IMG/VR virus record: IMGVR_UViG_3300033145_002663
Span: 28,470 to 92,469 of that record
Source: a virus
Direction: 5' to 3' (one strand)
DNA length: 64,000 bases
A program made the translations under genes and the position numbers. The notes under the pieces are model-generated. The model made no database searches, had not been told where the DNA came from, and saw nothing but the letters and a program-made list of their open reading frames with translations. Every line of letters starts with the position of its first letter. Positions within the stretch are counted from its first letter, which is position 1. Shown one piece after another: positions 7,446 through 16,613 of this stretch.

Positions 7446-8855
7446 ATGACGAAGCTTTGGAAGCATCAGGAAGAAGCGGTGAACCTCGCCTTGCCACATC
7501 CAAGTTATATGTTCGCGCATGACATGGGAGTGGGAAAGTCACTCGAAACGATTGAATACGCCAATCGCATCGAGGCTAAATTAATTTTAATCCTGTGTCC
7601 AAAATCCGTGATGGACGTATGGCCGAATCAATTCTGGCAGCACTCTAAGATTATTAAGTGGGATTGCTTAATCCTAAATAAAGGGTCTGTCAAGAAAAAA
7701 GCTCAAACTTTAACCAATGCTCTGAATCTACAAAAGCTCACCAAAAAACATCTGGCCGTAATTGTCAATTATGAATCGGCCTGGCGATCGGGACTCGGAC
7801 CGGATTATAACAAAAAAAACCGTATCATAAATAAAGGTGTGATTTTATCCACGCTCTGGGATCTGGTTGTGGCTGACGAATCCCACAGATTAAAATCCCC
7901 ATCTTCAAAAGCTTCCTGGTTCGCCTACCAAATCACCAAGAATAAAAAAGCAAAGCGTCGGTTATGCCTGACGGGTACGCCTCTCCCGCATGGGCCATTG
8001 GATATATACGGCCAATATCGGTTCATGGACTTTTCCATATTCAACCGGAACTTCACTCAGTTTAGAAATCGCTACGCCATCATTCGGGACATGGGCGACT
8101 TTAAAAAGGTGGTCGGGTATCAGCGCGAAGAAGAAATGAACGCGTTAATTTACAGCCGGGCGCATCGGGTAATGAAACGGGACGTGCTGGATCTGCCACC
8201 GGTCATGCACGAGCAACGCACCTGTCAATTATCTTCAAAAGCTCAGAAAATATACAACGAGCTTGAAACCGAGTTTGTGGCGTGGATAGAAGAGCAGGGC
8301 GATAAGGTTACGGTAACCAATGTTCTTACCAAGCTGCTTCGATTAGGCCAGATCACCGGCGGGTTCCTACAGATGGATTCCGGTGAGTCGGAAATCGTAT
8401 GCAACAATAAAATATCGCTGCTTGAAGATATCTTTGAAGACCTCCCACCGAACGAACCGGTTGTTGTATTTGCCCGGTTCACCAATGAAATTCAGCGCGT
8501 AAAACAACTGGCCGAAAAAATGAAGCGATCGGCAGCGGAACTATCCGGCCAAATGAACCAGCTCAAAGAATGGCAGAAGGGCGGGTTTAATATTCTTGCA
8601 ACTCAGATTCGTGCAGGGGGTGTGGGCATTGATCTAACCCGCGCGCATTATTGTGTGTATTTTTCCACGGGTTACAGCCTCGGGGATTACGAGCAATCAC
8701 TGGCCAGGCAGGATCGACCGGGGCAGATCGAGAATGTCATGTACTATCACCTGCTGGCTGAAAAAACCGTGGACATAGACGTGTATAACAGCCTGTCAAA
8801 GAAGAAGGAAATTGTAGAGTATGTGCTCAAACAACGGAGGAAAGGAGGTGTGTGA
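7446..8855 (+). CDS. SNF2-family DNA helicase/translocase
   Basis: A 469-residue superfamily 2 ATPase. Walker A is DMGVGKS (residues 26-32), motif II is DESH (144-147), LTGTPLP is motif III, and the C-terminal RecA-like domain ends with the SLARQDRPGQ motif VI. Length matches the short SNF2-like helicases of phages, which use ATP to translocate on double-stranded DNA during replication or recombination. It opens the replication block and is followed without a gap by the gene at 8856. Confidence 0.88.
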   Translation: MTKLWKHQEEAVNLALPHPSYMFAHDMGVGKSLETIEYANRIEAKLILILCPKSVMDVWPNQFWQHSKIIKWDCLILNKGSVKKKAQTLTNALNLQKLTKKHLAVIVNYESAWRSGLGPDYNKKNRIINKGVILSTLWDLVVADESHRLKSPSSKASWFAYQITKNKKAKRRLCLTGTPLPHGPLDIYGQYRFMDFSIFNRNFTQFRNRYAIIRDMGDFKKVVGYQREEEMNALIYSRAHRVMKRDVLDLPPVMHEQRTCQLSSKAQKIYNELETEFVAWIEEQGDKVTVTNVLTKLLRLGQITGGFLQMDSGESEIVCNNKISLLEDIFEDLPPNEPVVVFARFTNEIQRVKQLAEKMKRSAAELSGQMNQLKEWQKGGFNILATQIRAGGVGIDLTRAHYCVYFSTGYSLGDYEQSLARQDRPGQIENVMYYHLLAEKTVDIDVYNSLSKKKEIVEYVLKQRRKGGV

Positions 8856-9281
8856 ATGACAGATCAAAACGGTATGGGCGTTGACCTGGAAATGCTAACC
8901 GAATTCGCAAAGCTGGACTTGCAGCTGAAAGAATTCGAGATGAAAGTTAAATCCATAAAAAACGTCAAGTCAAAACTGGAAGCACCATTGCTGGAGCAGA
9001 TGGCTAACTCGGGGGTGAATTCAATGAACCTGGAAGGGCTGGGAACCCTATACATCCGGTGCACAGTCTGGCCGAAGTTTAAAGACGGCAAGACCCGGGC
9101 TGATGTGGTGGCCGCTATGAAAGAAGACGGTATCAGCGAGGACTTTCTAAAAGAGGATTACAACGCCAATTCTTTCGCGGCATATGTCCGTGAGATTGAG
9201 AACACCGGCGAAGAATTCCCGGAGCATCTGGCAACGGTGGTGGAAGCATCAGAGAAGTTCAATCTTATCCGATTGAAATAA
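8856..9281 (+). CDS. Conserved phage replication-module protein
   Basis: A 141-residue protein with a charged helical N-terminus (about residues 10-48) and an ordered C-terminal part, including a TLYIRCTVWPKF strand near residue 68. Similar small proteins sit between helicase and single-strand-binding genes in other phages, but their role is not established. The ATG comes one base after the helicase stop, with AGGAGGTGTGTGA upstream, so translation is coupled. Confidence 0.6.
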   Translation: MTDQNGMGVDLEMLTEFAKLDLQLKEFEMKVKSIKNVKSKLEAPLLEQMANSGVNSMNLEGLGTLYIRCTVWPKFKDGKTRADVVAAMKEDGISEDFLKEDYNANSFAAYVREIENTGEEFPEHLATVVEASEKFNLIRLK

Positions 9282-9300
9282 CAAGGAGGAAAAGAAAAAA

Positions 9301-10059
9301 ATGACGAAGAAAAAAAACGGTAAAGAACTTGTAGTTGTGGCGCCGACGGACTACGCGGCGGTGAAAATGGAGGTGGATATAACCGAGGTTATCCGCACCA
9401 ATCTCGGAAACGTGAAAATCAGCCCGCTGGATCTGGATCAGATTAAAATACCGGCCGCTGGTGGAAGAGTATGGTCATATGAAACCCTCGACGGCGAGGT
9501 GGATTCTAAAATCATCGAAGGCATCATTGTTTATACCACAACAACCCGGGTGTATTGGAAGGACTCATACGAGGAATCCGGCGGCGGGTCCCCGCCCGAT
9601 TGCGTATCTATCGACATGATTCATGGACGTGGAGAACCCGGCGGTATGTGTCCTCAATGTCCGCTGTCGGAATTTAAAAGTGCACCTGTACGCAAAGGGC
9701 AGGAAAAAAGCAGGGGTCAGGCCTGCCAGGAACGACGGTTTATGTTTCTTGTTTTACCGAACGCGGCCCTGCCGTATGTAATTAACTTACCGCCAACAAG
9801 TCTGAATCCGAGTAAACGGTTCCTGCTTCGGCTGGCATCGAACGGTATAAACTTCTATGAGAGAATCACTCGCGTCGAGCTGGAACCGGACAAAAGTGCT
9901 GACGGACATAAGTTTTCCAAGGCCAAGTTCTCGGTTGCCGGTCCGGTACCGAACCCTGATTTCTGGAAAGAATATTCCTTGAAGATTGCTCCGATGCTGC
10001 AGGCGACCGCTGAGGAAATCGCGACTGAGATGGAGCAGGATCATCCGGAAACAGAATAA
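9301..10059 (+). CDS. Cys-containing phage protein, possible ssDNA-binding or recombination factor
   Basis: A 252-residue protein with an AAGGAGG ribosome site. It contains MCPQCPLSEF near residues 117-126 and GQACQERR near 140-147, a three- or four-Cys cluster that may hold zinc or an iron-sulfur centre, followed by a strand-rich half. Proteins of this pattern are common in phage replication blocks, where they are usually unassigned. Its position between the helicase and primase genes supports a DNA-metabolism role. No OB-fold signature could be confirmed by eye. Confidence 0.55.
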   Translation: MTKKKNGKELVVVAPTDYAAVKMEVDITEVIRTNLGNVKISPLDLDQIKIPAAGGRVWSYETLDGEVDSKIIEGIIVYTTTTRVYWKDSYEESGGGSPPDCVSIDMIHGRGEPGGMCPQCPLSEFKSAPVRKGQEKSRGQACQERRFMFLVLPNAALPYVINLPPTSLNPSKRFLLRLASNGINFYERITRVELEPDKSADGHKFSKAKFSVAGPVPNPDFWKEYSLKIAPMLQATAEEIATEMEQDHPETE

Positions 10060-10076
10060 TAAATCGGGGTTTGTCA

Positions 10077-11765
10077 ATGGATCTGCGCGATTTCTTCGAA
10101 TTGCTCTATGGTGACAAGCCCGACAACTCGCACCTGTTGATCTGGACACCGGGGAAAACTAAGGGTGGGCATTCTTTCTGGACACCGGATACCAATGGCG
10201 CGGTGGATCACATCCTGAAGGACCCGAAGAAGGACCAGTATTTTCAGGTGGGGTTGTCGGGTAAAAAATACAAAAAGAACCAAAGGTGTCACCTCGACGA
10301 AAGCGAGGGTCGCCCGGTGGTAGCACTGCCGGCGGCCTTCGCTGACATTGATTTTGGTACCGAAGGCCATAAGAGCAAGAAAAATCCTCCAACGCGAGAT
10401 GATGCGCTGCGGCTGATCCATGGCCACGGCTTTGACCCAACCGTGATCGTTCATTCCGGTCACGGCCTGCAGGCGTACTGGGTGTTCAAAGAAATCTGGA
10501 AACTGGAAACACCGGATGAACGTAAAAAAGCCATGGTGTTTTTACGTCGCGTAGTAGCATTTTTTAAAGACAAGGCCTCTGAAAAAAAATGGTATGTTGA
10601 CAGCGTTCAGGATCTGGCTCGCATTCTTCGACCACCGGAGAGTTACAACTGCAAGACTGACCCCAAATTAGTTGAAATCATTGAGTACAATGAGGATCGC
10701 AGATACAACCCCGAAGACCTCGAAGAATTCCTACCTGAAGATCCCGGCCATCAATCCTATGTGGAATCCAAACAGATTCATAGTACAGGTAAAAAATTAT
10801 TCATAACCGAAGGACGCCAACCTCCATCCGGTAAGTTCGCGCAGCTCTGGGCGATCTTTCCGAAGTTTCAGGCCACGTGGGAAAATCAAAGAACCGGGGA
10901 TTTAAATGATACCAGCCCTTCCGGATACGATATGGCGCTGGCATTATTTGCGGCGCAGGCAAACTGGAAACCGCAGGAAATTGTGGACCTGATCATTGCT
11001 CACCGGGAACATCATGGGCACGATTTAAAATTAAAGAATATTCAATATTACGCCCGCACCGTGATTAATGCACGGGATCTCGCAATCTCGGAATCGTTCG
11101 AGACTCAGCAGGACATTCAGAATCTTCAGTTATCGGAAGAATTGAACCCGACAGAAGAAGATTCTCCGGAGGAACGGTTAAGGAAAGATGTCAGTCTTCG
11201 CATGGGTGTTAAGATTTTAAAGATTGAAAAATACTTAAGTGAGGATCCCGATTATATTATTCATATTGAATATAACGCCAAGATCGAAGAAATCACGTTA
11301 AAAATTACTCACTTTACATCGCAGAATCAATTCCGCAACAAGATAGCGGCGATTACCGGCAAGGTAATTACCAGGTTTAAACCCAGGGAGTGGGACAGCC
11401 ATATTCAGCAGTTATTAAATCTGGCGGAACAAAACATCAAGGAAGTGGGCGAGGAGGCGAGTGATAAGGGTATCACGCGATACTGGCTGGAAGATTATTT
11501 AAAGGGCTGTCATAAGTTAAAGCTGGAAGATGCCGTCGATAACAAAAAACCGTTTATCAAAGACGGTACCTGGTTTTTCTTTTTGGAAAACTTTTATATG
11601 TGGGCCAAGATGAAGCGAGGCGCAACCCTGTCCCGCAGAGAACTTGGAACCCTGGTCAGCAGGCTGGGGTGCTTAAATAAAACGTTTAATATTCTGTCCG
11701 ACAACAACAAACGAACCTCTCGTTCGGCGTATCGAGTGCCGAAAAAGGTGGAACCGCAAACATGA
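10077..11765 (+). CDS. Archaeo-eukaryotic primase (AEP) superfamily replication protein
   Basis: A 562-residue protein. The N-terminal half carries AEP catalytic motifs: AFADIDFG (about 88-94, acidic hhhDhD motif I), the IVHSGHGLQAYWVF motif II (about 124-137), and DSVQDLARILRPP (about 175-187). The C-terminal half resembles the regulatory/helical part of phage primases and ends in a helical DNA-binding-like region. The ATG at 10077 is preferred over a TTG at 10071 because GGGG lies 7 bases upstream. It should make primers for phage replication. Its stop overlaps the next ATG (ATGA). No separate replicative helicase of DnaB type is seen. Confidence 0.8.
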   Translation: MDLRDFFELLYGDKPDNSHLLIWTPGKTKGGHSFWTPDTNGAVDHILKDPKKDQYFQVGLSGKKYKKNQRCHLDESEGRPVVALPAAFADIDFGTEGHKSKKNPPTRDDALRLIHGHGFDPTVIVHSGHGLQAYWVFKEIWKLETPDERKKAMVFLRRVVAFFKDKASEKKWYVDSVQDLARILRPPESYNCKTDPKLVEIIEYNEDRRYNPEDLEEFLPEDPGHQSYVESKQIHSTGKKLFITEGRQPPSGKFAQLWAIFPKFQATWENQRTGDLNDTSPSGYDMALALFAAQANWKPQEIVDLIIAHREHHGHDLKLKNIQYYARTVINARDLAISESFETQQDIQNLQLSEELNPTEEDSPEERLRKDVSLRMGVKILKIEKYLSEDPDYIIHIEYNAKIEEITLKITHFTSQNQFRNKIAAITGKVITRFKPREWDSHIQQLLNLAEQNIKEVGEEASDKGITRYWLEDYLKGCHKLKLEDAVDNKKPFIKDGTWFFFLENFYMWAKMKRGATLSRRELGTLVSRLGCLNKTFNILSDNNKRTSRSAYRVPKKVEPQT

Positions 11766-13426
11766 AAGAATATCGCATTTATGGGCCGCCGGGAACTGGG
11801 AAGACCCGAGTGCTTGCACGACGGCACATTCCCCGGGCGGTGGAAAAATACGGGCCTGACAAGGTGATGGTTACATCATTCACCCGGGCGGCGGCAAGGG
11901 AAATCGCCGGGCGGGATATCAAGGTCAATGAGCACAATGTCGGCACGTTGCATAGCATCTGCTTCCACGCGTTCGGGCAGCCTGATCTGGCCGTCAAGCA
12001 TTTAAAAGAATGGAATGAGGCATATCCGAAGTGGCAGATGTCCAAAGGCAGCCAGGATCATGACGAAAGCTTTGAACCTCAAATGGACGGTGATAAACTT
12101 ATATCCGAGATTCAAGTGCTGAAAGCAAGGCTGGTGCCGTCAAACATTTGGAGAATGCACCTTCAAAGTTTCAAGAAAGCATGGGACGGATTCAAGAAAG
12201 AAATGAACGTGCTGGACTTTGACGACCTGATTGAAAGCGCGCTGGAAGAATTTCCGGTGGCGCCAAACAATCCCGCCGTTATGTTCCTGGACGAAGCCCA
12301 GGATTTCACCCCCATACAATTTAAGCTGATCCGGTTATGGGGCATGTCAATGGAATGGTTCGTGATGTGTGCGGACGACGATCAAACTTTATATGAATGG
12401 CTCGGTGCAGATCCCAAAGCCCTTATTTATCCACCGGTGCCTAAAGAATTCAAAACAGTTCTCAATCAATCGTGGCGGGTACCGGCCACGGTTTTGGAAA
12501 TAGCGAACCGTGTAATCAAAGAGGTTTCGATCAGGGAACCTAAAGAATATCGACCGCGCATGGACGATGAGCTTGAATCGGTGCAGGGTGAAGTGATTTT
12601 TCATGATGATCATTATAAAAGCCCGGACGAAGTTTTAGAGATGGCCATAAAATATATCAAACAGCCGTCAACAAGACCGGGCAGAAAAAATAAGGATGTC
12701 ATGTTTTTAGCATCATGTTCTTACATGCTGGAACCGTTAAAGAGACTGCTCAGAGACAGGGGCATTCCTTTTCACAATCCGTACCGGCGGCAGCGGTATG
12801 ACTGGAACCCGTTTTACAGATCGAAAGGTGTGTCCTCGGGTGAGCTGCTGTCCAGTTTTCTTTCTCAGTCGGAGTCTGACGAAACCTACTGGAGCGTGGC
12901 CCAGTTTTTAAAGTGGGCTCAGTTTATCAAAGTGGGTAAGACCGGGTTAATAAAAAAACAGGGCAAGGAAGCGATCAAGGTTTTAAATCAGGCCGTCGAG
13001 GACTGCGCCATGGGTATTCACACCACCCGGGAGGTGCTCCACAATGTGCTGTCTCCGGACGCTCTGCACGCTGCCTTAAATCGGGATATTCGATGGCTGC
13101 AGGACAATATCTTAAAATCCCGTTTAAACGGCCTCGCGTACCCGTTAACGGTGTTGAAGAATCAGGGGTGCGATGCCCTGCGAGAGGAGCCGAGCGTGGT
13201 TTTAGGTACAGTTCACTCGGTAAAAGGAGGTGAGGGATCGTGTGTCGTGCTCTTCCCGGACCTGTCAAGAGCTGCATACTCCGAGATGGATATTCAGGAG
13301 AATGAAGACGCCATACGCCGAATGTTCTATGTAGCCATGACCCGTGCGTATGAAACATTAATATTATGCTCGCCGGTCCCGGCGCCGCGAGGTATGCCGG
13401 CGATGTATTTTGAGTGGCCGGAGTAA
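11762..13426 (+). CDS. UvrD/Rep-like superfamily 1 helicase
   Basis: A 554-residue SF1A helicase. Motif I is GPPGTGKT (8-15), motif Ia SFTRAAA (39-45), motif II LDEAQD (176-181), motif III ADDDQTLYEW, motif IV region NQSWRVP, motif V LGTVHSVKGGE, and motif VI YVAMTRA. Family members unwind DNA 3' to 5' in repair and replication. At 554 residues it is short, with reduced accessory domains. It overlaps the primase stop by four bases, so primase and helicase are co-translated; together they probably form the replication initiation set. Confidence 0.9.
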   Translation: MKEYRIYGPPGTGKTRVLARRHIPRAVEKYGPDKVMVTSFTRAAAREIAGRDIKVNEHNVGTLHSICFHAFGQPDLAVKHLKEWNEAYPKWQMSKGSQDHDESFEPQMDGDKLISEIQVLKARLVPSNIWRMHLQSFKKAWDGFKKEMNVLDFDDLIESALEEFPVAPNNPAVMFLDEAQDFTPIQFKLIRLWGMSMEWFVMCADDDQTLYEWLGADPKALIYPPVPKEFKTVLNQSWRVPATVLEIANRVIKEVSIREPKEYRPRMDDELESVQGEVIFHDDHYKSPDEVLEMAIKYIKQPSTRPGRKNKDVMFLASCSYMLEPLKRLLRDRGIPFHNPYRRQRYDWNPFYRSKGVSSGELLSSFLSQSESDETYWSVAQFLKWAQFIKVGKTGLIKKQGKEAIKVLNQAVEDCAMGIHTTREVLHNVLSPDALHAALNRDIRWLQDNILKSRLNGLAYPLTVLKNQGCDALREEPSVVLGTVHSVKGGEGSCVVLFPDLSRAAYSEMDIQENEDAIRRMFYVAMTRAYETLILCSPVPAPRGMPAMYFEWPE

Positions 13427-13439
13427 GGAAGGAGAAACC

Positions 13440-13598
13440 ATGAATAAAATAGAGTTAGTTCAAAAGATAGGCAATGAGATTTGTGAGGGATGCGGGCCGC
13501 ATGCTGATTGCGGCATTGAGCCTTCGGATTGCGATCGCATAACCAATGCAGTCAATTTGCTTGATGAATTTTTAGAGGAAAAAGATGCCAAAATGTAA
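13440..13598 (+). CDS. Small Cys-containing protein (52 aa)
   Basis: A 52-residue acidic protein with CEGCGPHADC near residues 15-24 and a further Cys, a possible metal site. AAGGAAGGAG lies before the ATG at 13440; the longer frame to 13410 overlaps the helicase gene. Function unknown. Confidence 0.55.
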   Translation: MNKIELVQKIGNEICEGCGPHADCGIEPSDCDRITNAVNLLDEFLEEKDAKM

Positions 13599-13767
13599 AG
13601 GCTGCGGCCAGGAAATTAAATGGATAGAGATGGCAACAGGAAAGAAAATGCCACTGGATGCAAAACCAATACAAATGATTCAGGTAAAAGAAGGAATCGG
13701 CGAAGTGATCCCGGTTTACATGCCCCACTGGGCAACTTGTCCGAATGCCCCGGATTTTAAAAAATGA
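13585..13767 (+). CDS. Small zinc-ribbon protein (60 aa)
   Basis: A 60-residue protein with CKGCGQEI at residues 3-10 and H-x3-C near the end (HWATCP), a zinc-ribbon type common in phages. AGAGGAAAAAG precedes the ATG, which lies 14 bases inside the previous gene. It probably binds nucleic acid or a protein partner; no specific role is known. Confidence 0.65.
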   Translation: MPKCKGCGQEIKWIEMATGKKMPLDAKPIQMIQVKEGIGEVIPVYMPHWATCPNAPDFKK

Positions 13768-14015
13768 AAAAAGTTAAAGGCATCTCTCTTTCAGTCAAAG
13801 GAACCGAGGTATCGTACAACAAAGGGTATCTTGTCAGGGACTCTCCTTTTGTTAAGATCAAACAGTTCGTGGATGGTTCAAGCATATCCGAGGATGAAGT
13901 CAGGAAAATTATCAAAGGAATTCCGCACCCGGACAGGCACGAAACCTATATCGGTGCGAAAGAACTCGCATTATTAAAACAGGCATGGAGGAAATTGGAT
14001 GGTAACCGTTCATAA
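13764..14015 (+). CDS. Hypothetical protein (83 aa)
   Basis: An 83-residue basic protein overlapping its upstream neighbour by four bases (ATGA). The N-terminal half reads as beta strands (VKGISLSVKGTEVSY), the C-terminal half as helices. No family is recognised; it lies in the replication operon. Confidence 0.55.
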   Translation: MKKVKGISLSVKGTEVSYNKGYLVRDSPFVKIKQFVDGSSISEDEVRKIIKGIPHPDRHETYIGAKELALLKQAWRKLDGNRS

Positions 14016-14232
14016 AGCATCGCCAATTGGTAAAGAGATTATTCCAGATGGACATCTTTCAATCAGCATTCCGCTGAAAGATTCCATTACATTGGAAGAC
14101 TGCGAAGCTACCATGGAGGAAGACGCATCTAAGATAGCAAAGGTTTTAACAGAGCATCTTCCACAAGGGGTAAGGCATAAACTCTTAATCAAAATGCTTC
14201 AAGCCACCTTGAATCTTTATATTGGAAAATAA
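13999..14232 (+). CDS. Hypothetical protein (77 aa)
   Basis: A 77-residue protein with a strand-rich N-terminus (GHLSISIPLKDSITLEDCE) and two helices. Its start lies 17 bases inside the preceding gene. The overlap and reading order support it as real. No function is recognised. Confidence 0.5.
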   Translation: MVTVHKASPIGKEIIPDGHLSISIPLKDSITLEDCEATMEEDASKIAKVLTEHLPQGVRHKLLIKMLQATLNLYIGK

Positions 14233-14245
14233 TGGAGGAAATTAG

Positions 14246-14837
14246 ATGGGTAAAATTTTTTGGTTTGATACTGAAACAACCGGCTTGGATGACAAAATTC
14301 ATGGCATTACTGAGCTGGCCATATTGATTGAGGATGATGGCAAAATAATTGATGAGATTCATTATGCGGTTCGTTCGTCCGGATGACAAGTGCATTGTCA
14401 ACCCGGATGCGTTGGAAATTCAGGGTAGGACGTGGGAAGATATAATTATGGGCATGCCTGAGCGACTGGTACTCGATGATCTTAAGAACAGATTAAAAAA
14501 GCATGTTGATCCCTACAATCCCAAAGATAAGTTCGTGCAGGCCGGATACCGCGTGGGATTCGATGATGGTTTTCTTAGGGAATTTTTTATCCGGAACAAT
14601 GACAAGTATTATGGGAGCTGGTTTTTTAATGCCAGGATCGATGTGTTGTCATTAGCGGCGATGTGTCATGCCAGAAATTCATTCCCGGTGGACAATTTCA
14701 AGCTCGCCACGATGTGTAAACATTTTTATATTCCGCTTGATGCTCATAAAGCCATGGATGATATCAAAGCAACGCAGGATCTGTATTATAGACTACATTC
14801 AATTATGGGGTGGACGAATGGCAAACAGGGTCAGTGA
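14246..14837 (+). pseudogene. DnaQ-like 3'-5' exonuclease split by a frameshift
   Basis: Two frames together make a complete DEDDh exonuclease of the DnaQ family. The first (14246-14386, with GGAGGAAATTAG before ATG) gives WFDTETTGLD, the ExoI motif, then meets TGA at 14384. The second (from about 14370 to 14837) continues with RPDDKCIVNPDALEIQG, an ExoII block (AGYRVGFDDGFLREFF) and an ExoIII block (LDAHKAMDDIKAT, with catalytic His and Asp). The break lies at the tandem TTCGTTCG at 14371-14378; removing four bases restores AVRPDD. If intact it would proofread or trim 3' ends. As read, neither half has all catalytic residues. Confidence 0.8.
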
Positions 14838-15195
14838 AGACTCAATCGTAAAGGCCAGTCAGCGGTGGTTGAAGTCACTCCCGGGGTGCAAGGTCCGCAA
14901 GCGCCGGGGAGGGATGTCCAACCGTGGCGAGCCGGATCTGTACGGATGTATTCACGGGATTCATTTTGAGATCGAGGTGAAGGCGCCGGGAAATACACCA
15001 ACAAAGCACCAGGTGGCGCGGCTGGAAGAATGGGAAGTGACCGGCGCGATAACCGGAGTATCGTACTGTCTGGATGATACAAAAACGATCATACTTACCG
15101 GCCTGTTGAATATCGCGTCTAAAATTAAACCTGTAATCAAACAGTTTTTATCAGGGAGGAGCGGAGAATGCCTGAAACATGTGAGACCAAATTAA
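14818..15195 (+). CDS. VRR-NUC domain nuclease
   Basis: A 125-residue PD-(D/E)xK-type nuclease of the VRR-NUC family: GEPDLYGC at residues 37-44 supplies the catalytic Asp, EIEVKAPG at 51-58 the E-x-K pair, and TKHQVARLEEW follows. Family members, including the one in FAN1, cut branched DNA; phage versions are usually found beside helicases. The ATG at 14818 is chosen because the longer frame only overlaps the exonuclease gene. It may resolve replication or recombination structures. Confidence 0.85.
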   Translation: MANRVSEDSIVKASQRWLKSLPGCKVRKRRGGMSNRGEPDLYGCIHGIHFEIEVKAPGNTPTKHQVARLEEWEVTGAITGVSYCLDDTKTIILTGLLNIASKIKPVIKQFLSGRSGECLKHVRPN

Positions 15196-15536
15196 AAATC
15201 TATCTGATTGTCGGTATGGGGCATGTTATTGGAGAGCTGGTTCATGACTGGAAAGAAAAAATCGTGCTGCAAAATGCCGGTGTGGTTAAAGGCGACGGCA
15301 AACATATTGCCGTAACGCCTCCGATCCTTCATTGGTTTGCTCATCAGATGGATAAGATTCAAAGATTCGAGATCCCGAAACGTTTAATCATCAACGATGA
15401 TGATGCCAGTCCTGATTTATACGCAGTGTACGATATGTATGTCAAGAAACTCACCGAGAAGACTACCGGCATTAAGGTGGCCAATGAGCAGGACATGCAG
15501 CGAGTGATTAATATCGCTCAGAAAAAGCTGCATTAA
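15168..15536 (+). CDS. Hypothetical protein (122 aa)
   Basis: A 122-residue protein with GGGAGGAGCGGAGA before the ATG. The first 50 residues are strand-rich (KIYLIVGMGHVIGELV, then KIVLQNAGVV), which recalls Sm-like small barrels, but this is not certain. The C-terminus is helical. It overlaps both neighbours, and no function is recognised. Confidence 0.55.
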   Translation: MPETCETKLKIYLIVGMGHVIGELVHDWKEKIVLQNAGVVKGDGKHIAVTPPILHWFAHQMDKIQRFEIPKRLIINDDDASPDLYAVYDMYVKKLTEKTTGIKVANEQDMQRVINIAQKKLH

Positions 15537-15748
15537 TGGCAACGATAATTTTTGAAAACTGGCCCAACACATGCTGGATGGATAAAGAGTGGGTCAAAGA
15601 TAGGCTTGAAACGGAACAAAAGAAAAAGATTATACAGATAGAATCTCTTTTTTCTAAGGCAAGCATGAAAAGAAAAGCTCAAATCATGGGAATTTCTGTT
15701 GGATATTATTATCAATTAAGAAGCAAGTATAAAATTACCACCCCATAG
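15536..15748 (+). CDS. Small HTH-like protein (70 aa)
   Basis: A 70-residue protein. Residues 40-62 (ASMKRKAQIMGISVGYYYQL) look like a helix-turn-helix. Its ATG shares one base with the previous stop (TAATG). It ends 14 bases inside the convergent recombinase gene and closes the rightward early operon; no terminator hairpin is visible between the two. Confidence 0.5.
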   Translation: MATIIFENWPNTCWMDKEWVKDRLETEQKKKIIQIESLFSKASMKRKAQIMGISVGYYYQLRSKYKITTP

Positions 15749-16613
15749 CCGCATCCACCCGGCGCTGAAGCATGTTCGGTGTCGGGTGAATGTAGTTATC
15801 CTCGATTGTTTTCGGTGTGTCCCCCAGCAGGAACGCAATGTCCATGATACTCATACCGCCTTCATAGTGCAGCCATGTGGCCACGTAATGCCTAAAGGTG
15901 TGGGGGCCCCGACCATCGGCACCGTTCTTTAGTCCCAGGTCAATCAGCATGTCATTAATAATCTTCTGGACCTGCTTGGTGGAGGGGAATATTCTATCCT
16001 GCCATCCCATATCCAGCATTGCGCGTTCCTTATATATTAATAATATGCGCGCGGTGTCTTTTGAGAAGAACGCCGGCCGGGGTTCGGTCTTGGAGTCAGA
16101 CAGAAATACGGTTCTGTTCTCAAGATCCACGTCCCTGGACATGATGCGGCTGACCTCCCGGACCCTGGCACCGGTATCGATCAGCAGGCACACGATCGCC
16201 TGGTTCCGGACAGAGTTTCTTGAATCCGGGAACGAGTATTCTCTGCACATCTCGACCTCAATTTCAGTGAACCAGCGGCTCACAGCCTTGAGCTGGGCTT
16301 CCTTGCGCTCGGATGCAGGAATGCGGTAGGTGTATTCTATGGGGGTGCCGTTCCATTTGAAGAACATTTTAGCAATGGTGAGGTATTGCTGGATGGTGGG
16401 TCCACCGCAGTTCAAACTTTCAAGATAGGCCGCATACCCTGGCATGTATTCCTGGAAGTTATTTAAGTCTACGTTATCCATTCCTAACCAATTGCAATAC
16501 CCTTGAAGCCTTTGCAGACCATTTCTGTATAGATTGATTGTGTTCGGCCTCAATGAAGATATTGAGGATAAATATTGAGCTATAACCATGTTTATATCTG
16601 CTTTGTGTGCCAT
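15735..16613 (-). CDS. Second tyrosine recombinase
   Basis: A 292-residue recombinase unlike the integrase at 476. A SAM-like core-binding domain (residues about 5-100) precedes the catalytic domain. Catalytic positions visible are Arg150 (TGARVRE), Lys175 (SDSKTEP), His238 and Arg241 (PHTFRHY) and Tyr274 (DNYIH); the expected His before the Tyr is Asp265 (LLGDTPKT). The length is that of Xer-like or short integron/plasmid recombinases. It is the first-discovered alternative for dimer resolution of a plasmid-like prophage, or DNA inversion; an integrase role cannot be excluded. Its ATG overlaps the stop of the zinc-ribbon gene upstream (TAATG). Confidence 0.85.
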   Translation of the reverse strand: MAHKADINMVIAQYLSSISSLRPNTINLYRNGLQRLQGYCNWLGMDNVDLNNFQEYMPGYAAYLESLNCGGPTIQQYLTIAKMFFKWNGTPIEYTYRIPASERKEAQLKAVSRWFTEIEVEMCREYSFPDSRNSVRNQAIVCLLIDTGARVREVSRIMSRDVDLENRTVFLSDSKTEPRPAFFSKDTARILLIYKERAMLDMGWQDRIFPSTKQVQKIINDMLIDLGLKNGADGRGPHTFRHYVATWLHYEGGMSIMDIAFLLGDTPKTIEDNYIHPTPNMLQRRVDAAMGW

